Shown: positions 61,073 to 64,000 of the stretch, in pieces
How the letters are laid out: each line of letters begins with the position of its first letter
Numbering within the stretch: the first letter of the stretch is position 1
Notes under the pieces: generated by a model
Databases searched by the model: none
What the model saw: only the letters and a program-made list of their open reading frames with translations
What the model was told of the DNA's origin: nothing
Program-made: the position numbers and the translations under genes
From: Corynespora cassiicola
Taxonomy: Eukaryota; Ascomycota; Dothideomycetes; Pleosporales; Corynesporascaceae
Direction: 5' to 3'
Length of the DNA stretch: 64,000 bases
Assembly: GCA_022059125.1 (NCBI GenBank)
Contig: JAEUWY010000020.1
Coordinates: 2,666,001 to 2,730,000, forward strand

Positions 61073-64000
61073 GTGTTTGGTCGTGTACGATGTGTCGCCT
61101 TTCTTCGGGTATGTTTTCTTTGATTACCCCTGTGTAGTAGTGGAGGTGATTTCGTCTTCGGCTTTCCTTGAGTAGTCGCTGACAGTTCTTCAGGTTTCGT
61201 TCTGGTTCCCAAGTGTTTTCCGAATCTGGGTATCCTTTCCATTTGACCAACCATTCCTGTGCGAAGTGGTTGTCGCGGAATTCGTCTCGTCCTATCTCGC
61301 GGTAGCCTACTAGCGCTTCTACTTCGAATTCGACTTCTTCTTCCGTCTCGTAATGGAAGTGTTCTTGGACTGGTGTTTCGGCGTCGGCAGGTTCCAATAG
61401 TGACACATGGAACACTGGGTGTATTCTAGCATTGGCAGGGAGTTGGAGTTTATAGTTGACTGGTCCCTTTCGTTCTAGAATCAAAAATGGTCCGACCTTG
61501 ACGTGATCCAATTTCTTGCTTGGTCGTGTCGTTCGAAGATTTTTCGTGAGAAGATACACTTTATCCCCCCTCTTTAGCTGAGGTGCCATTTTTCGTTTCT
61601 GGTTGACATAAGAAATGGTCTTGCGTTGTGCTGTCTCGATATTCTTTCGTAATTGTTCGTGAAGTTCTCGTAATTCTCCCGATTTGTCCATTGCTTGACT
61701 TGCAACTGGCTTGATTCGTTCTTCCTTAATCCTTGGTAATAGGAGATTTGGGTGTGTCCCGTGTAATGCATAATAAGGAGATTGCTTCGTCGTTACTGAT
61801 TCTCTGTTGTTGAATGCGAGTTGTGCCATGGGTAGTAGTGATACCCAATTATTTTGTTTTTGGTTGCTATACATCCGTAGGTATGTTTTCATGGTCTGGT
61901 TTGTTCTTTCTGTTTGACCGTCTGTCTGTGGATGGTATGCCGTTGATAATTTTCTTTTAATTCCGATGGCTGACATCAGTGTCGTCCAGTAGTTTGATGT
62001 GAAGAGTTTGTCTCTGTCGCTGATGATTGATTGAGGCAATCCGTGATACCTAACTACGCGATCCAGAATAACCTGTGCTAGTTCCGGCGCAGTGTAGTTG
62101 TCTCTAAATGGAATCATTTCTGCGTATTTCGTGAATCTGTCCACAACCACTAGGATGGCATTGTAGGGTACTCTGGAAACCGGGTCGTGAGACGTTGGTA
62201 ATCCGGTGACAAAGTCCATAGCAATGTCTGTCCATGGTTTGTCTGGTATTTCTACAGCTTGTAGTTCTCCATATTGAGCGTGTGTACTGTGCTTGTTCTT
62301 TTGACATGTTGTGCATTTCTTGATGAACTTCGCTACTTTGTCTTTCAATCCAGGGATGTCGTACGTTCGTTGTATCAGTTTGATCGTTTGTTCGACACCT
62401 GGGTGTCCGTGCAACGGATCTTCGTGATACTGCTGGATGATGGTTTGATGAAGTTCTTCTGGTACTTGTTGATGTACTGTCATGATAAGATTGATGCTGC
62501 GTGCTGGCCCTAAAGTGCCGTCTGGCGCTTGCTTGAGGATAGCAGCTTCGTTCGTTGACTTGGTTCCTGCGATGTCCGTCCTTCGACTCAGAGCATCTGC
62601 TCTTCCATTTTCTTTGCCTGGTGTGTAGACAATCTTGAATTTGTACTGTCCTAGTTCTTCACTCCATCTGGTATGTCGTCGGTCTAATGGTTTGGTTGTC
62701 GTGAATGTCATTAGATTCTTGTGGTCCGAGTATACCGTGAGTTCTGAACAGCTTTCTGCGTAGATTCTCCAATGCTTGAGAGAGTCTATGATGGCAAGTA
62801 ATTCCTTGTCGTGAACATCGTAGTTTTCTTCAGCTCCGCTGAACTTTCTCGAATAGTAGGCAATCGGGTGCCATTTGCCTTCTTTTTCTTGACTGATGCA
62901 TGCTCCCATTGCTAGGTCTGATGCGTCTGTTTCCATGCGTAAGGGTTTTCCACTGGTGAAAGATATGAGAACCGGTGGTGATATGCTTGCTTCTTTGAGT
63001 GTCTCAAAGGCTTGTTGTTGGTCTGTATCCCACTTAAATGGTACATCTTTTCTTGTTAATTTGGTGAGTGGTAGTGCCTTTTCTGAGTAGTGATCGATGA
63101 ACTGCCTGTTGAAGTTGCAGAATCCTAAGAAGGATTGTATGTCCTTGACGTTCTTTGGCGTAGGCCAGTTCTTGACTACTTCAATTTTCTTTGGACTGAT
63201 CTTGACTCCGTGTCTTCCCACAATGTGTCCTAAGAATTCAACTTCTTCTTTGTGGAATTCACATTTCTCTGGTTTGAGTCGTAGTCCTGCTTTTCCCAAA
63301 CATTCCAGTACTGTTCGTACGTGCTGGACGTGTTCCTTGAGGTCCTTGGAAAAGACTAGGATGTCATCTAGGTATGCGATGACGAATATGTCTAGGTGTG
63401 CTCTCAACACGTTGTTGATGAGTGCCTGACATGTCGCAGGTGCGTTGGTAAGACCGAATGGCATTACAAGATATTCATAGTGCCCATACCGCGTCCGGAA
63501 TGCCGTCTTCCATTCTTCACCTTTCTTCATGCGTATCAAGTTGTACGCGCCTCGGAGATCTAAGGCTGTAAATATCTGTGCTCCAGATAGCCTATCTCTG
63601 AGCTCTTGAATGTTCGGTAGTGGATATCTGTTCTTGATCGTGATGTTGTTGAGTTTCCTAAAATCCACACATAACCGTAGGGATCCATCTTTCTTGGGAA
63701 CAAAGATGATCGGGTATCCCGCCTCTGACGTTGATTCGCGTATGAATCCTTTCTTGAGGTTTTCATCGAGGTATGCTCGTAACGATACGAGTTCTTTTTC
63801 CGTTAGACTGTAGATGGGCTCGAAAGTCGGATGCTTTCCTTCCTGAAGGGCTATTTCGCAGTCCCAGGGCTGATGCTTAGGTAACGCTCTGTCGTCTACC
63901 TCTTCTCGAAAGAGTGGTTCCCATTTGCTGTACTCTTCGGGGATTACAGGAGTTGCGCGAGTTGTCTCCAAATCTCTCACTTCTTTGTCCGGTGGCTCCT
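61014..64000 (-). CDS. pol: chromovirus pol polyprotein (RT, RNase H, integrase, chromodomain), 5' part outside window
   Basis: The frame is open to the window edge; the first start-like codon inside is a GTG at 63980, not a true start. Counting from there (988 aa): reverse transcriptase about 60-250 with YLDD (203-206); RNase H about 345-470 with Asp352, Glu393, Asp419 and RADALSR; integrase with HHCC zinc finger (His to Cys559), catalytic Asp589, Asp655, Glu691 (D-x35-E); GPY/F-like module ([15 protein letters not shown], about 829-843); and a C-terminal chromodomain (about 884-938, [19 protein letters not shown]). The chromodomain defines a chromovirus and in that group directs integration to H3K9-methylated chromatin, fitting the AT-rich surroundings. 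No stops or frameshifts, so it is possibly active. Confidence 0.95.
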   Translation of the reverse strand, partial: EPPDKEVRDLETTRATPVIPEEYSKWEPLFREEVDDRALPKHQPWDCEIALQEGKHPTFEPIYSLTEKELVSLRAYLDENLKKGFIRESTSEAGYPIIFVPKKDGSLRLCVDFRKLNNITIKNRYPLPNIQELRDRLSGAQIFTALDLRGAYNLIRMKKGEEWKTAFRTRYGHYEYLVMPFGLTNAPATCQALINNVLRAHLDIFVIAYLDDILVFSKDLKEHVQHVRTVLECLGKAGLRLKPEKCEFHKEEVEFLGHIVGRHGVKISPKKIEVVKNWPTPKNVKDIQSFLGFCNFNRQFIDHYSEKALPLTKLTRKDVPFKWDTDQQQAFETLKEASISPPVLISFTSGKPLRMETDASDLAMGACISQEKEGKWHPIAYYSRKFSGAEENYDVHDKELLAIIDSLKHWRIYAESCSELTVYSDHKNLMTFTTTKPLDRRHTRWSEELGQYKFKIVYTPGKENGRADALSRRTDIAGTKSTNEAAILKQAPDGTLGPARSINLIMTVHQQVPEELHQTIIQQYHEDPLHGHPGVEQTIKLIQRTYDIPGLKDKVAKFIKKCTTCQKNKHSTHAQYGELQAVEIPDKPWTDIAMDFVTGLPTSHDPVSRVPYNAILVVVDRFTKYAEMIPFRDNYTAPELAQVILDRVVRYHGLPQSIISDRDKLFTSNYWTTLMSAIGIKRKLSTAYHPQTDGQTERTNQTMKTYLRMYSNQKQNNWVSLLPMAQLAFNNRESVTTKQSPYYALHGTHPNLLLPRIKEERIKPVASQAMDKSGELRELHEQLRKNIETAQRKTISYVNQKRKMAPQLKRGDKVYLLTKNLRTTRPSKKLDHVKVGPFLILERKGPVNYKLQLPANARIHPVFHVSLLEPADAETPVQEHFHYETEEEVEFEVEALVGYREIGRDEFRDNHFAQEWLVKWKGYPDSENTWEPERNLKNCQRLLKESRRRNHLHYYTGVIKENIPEERRHIVHDQTLRDQRTTRVLPRSCRENPR

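Larger units (their letters stand above)
60050..64000 (-). mobile_element. undamaged Ty3/gypsy chromovirus (3' portion; continues beyond window)
   Basis: Same family as copies A, C and E but with normal composition and open reading frames. Visible parts on the minus strand: pol, open to the window edge, then the 3' LTR with TGTTA...TAACA ends (60050-60419). A convergent plus-strand ORF lies between LTR and pol. By the length of copy C, about 2.9 kb (gag, protease start, 5' LTR) should lie beyond 64000. It looks like a recent insertion that has escaped RIP. Confidence 0.93.

Noticed and set aside
63610..63813. Plus-strand open frame opposite RT of the intact chromovirus
   Set aside because: Shadow of the pol frame; unlike the 60461 ORF it has no motif and lies wholly within coding sequence of the other strand.

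Overview
The window looks like a piece of a filamentous ascomycete (Pezizomycotina) chromosome. Reasons: short spliceosomal introns (48-118 nt) with GTAAGT-type donors, a TTAGGG-type telomere array, typical fungal families (PDR-type ABC transporter, Pth11-like 7TM protein, ERG26-like dehydrogenases), and transposons ruined by C-to-T and G-to-A changes of the kind left by repeat-induced point mutation (RIP). The base composition is split in two: AT-saturated, gene-free blocks (1-41393 and about 54660-60020) against a normal-composition gene island (41394-54660) and an undamaged retrotransposon (60050 to the window end).

Left block (1-40918). This is a nest of transposons. A Ty3/gypsy chromovirus copy (A, minus strand, 5000-27608, target duplication ttaac/ttgac) is interrupted by a Tc1-like element (6620-8745) and by a second gypsy copy (B, plus strand, 8859-22631, a different 477-bp LTR). 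Copy B is itself interrupted by a third gypsy copy (C, minus strand, 14863-21669, perfect duplication tttag). A second Tc1-like element lies at 30541-32631. A fourth gypsy copy (E, plus strand, from 35191) is cut off inside its chromodomain at 40918. About 10 kb between these elements is AT-rich and could not be assigned.

Junction (40919-41393). Copy E runs straight into about 160 bp of CCCTAA repeats, followed by the right end of another Tc1-like element. The array points as a left chromosome end would for the gene island to its right.

Gene island. Five multi-domain genes: a membrane-anchored P450 related to the CYP7/CYP8 (steroid hydroxylase/prostacyclin synthase) type (minus); a full-length PDR-type ABC exporter (plus); an ERG26-like 3-beta-hydroxysteroid dehydrogenase (minus); a Pth11-like seven-helix membrane protein (plus); and a second ERG26-like dehydrogenase (plus). 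All have intact reading frames once introns are removed. Together they look like a subtelomeric sterol or triterpenoid modification and export locus. No scaffold-forming enzyme and no transcription factor is present inside the island.

Right block. The island ends in a RIP-damaged LTR fragment and a third Tc1-like element (54967-59402), split by another DNA transposon with perfect 39-bp inverted ends (55377-57685). From 60050 an undamaged chromovirus of the same family as copies A, C and E begins: 3' LTR, then pol on the minus strand, open to the window edge. Convergent with pol is a plus-strand ORF encoding a perfect Zn2Cys6-type cysteine pattern plus a coiled coil. This antisense ORF is the most unusual coding feature in the window.
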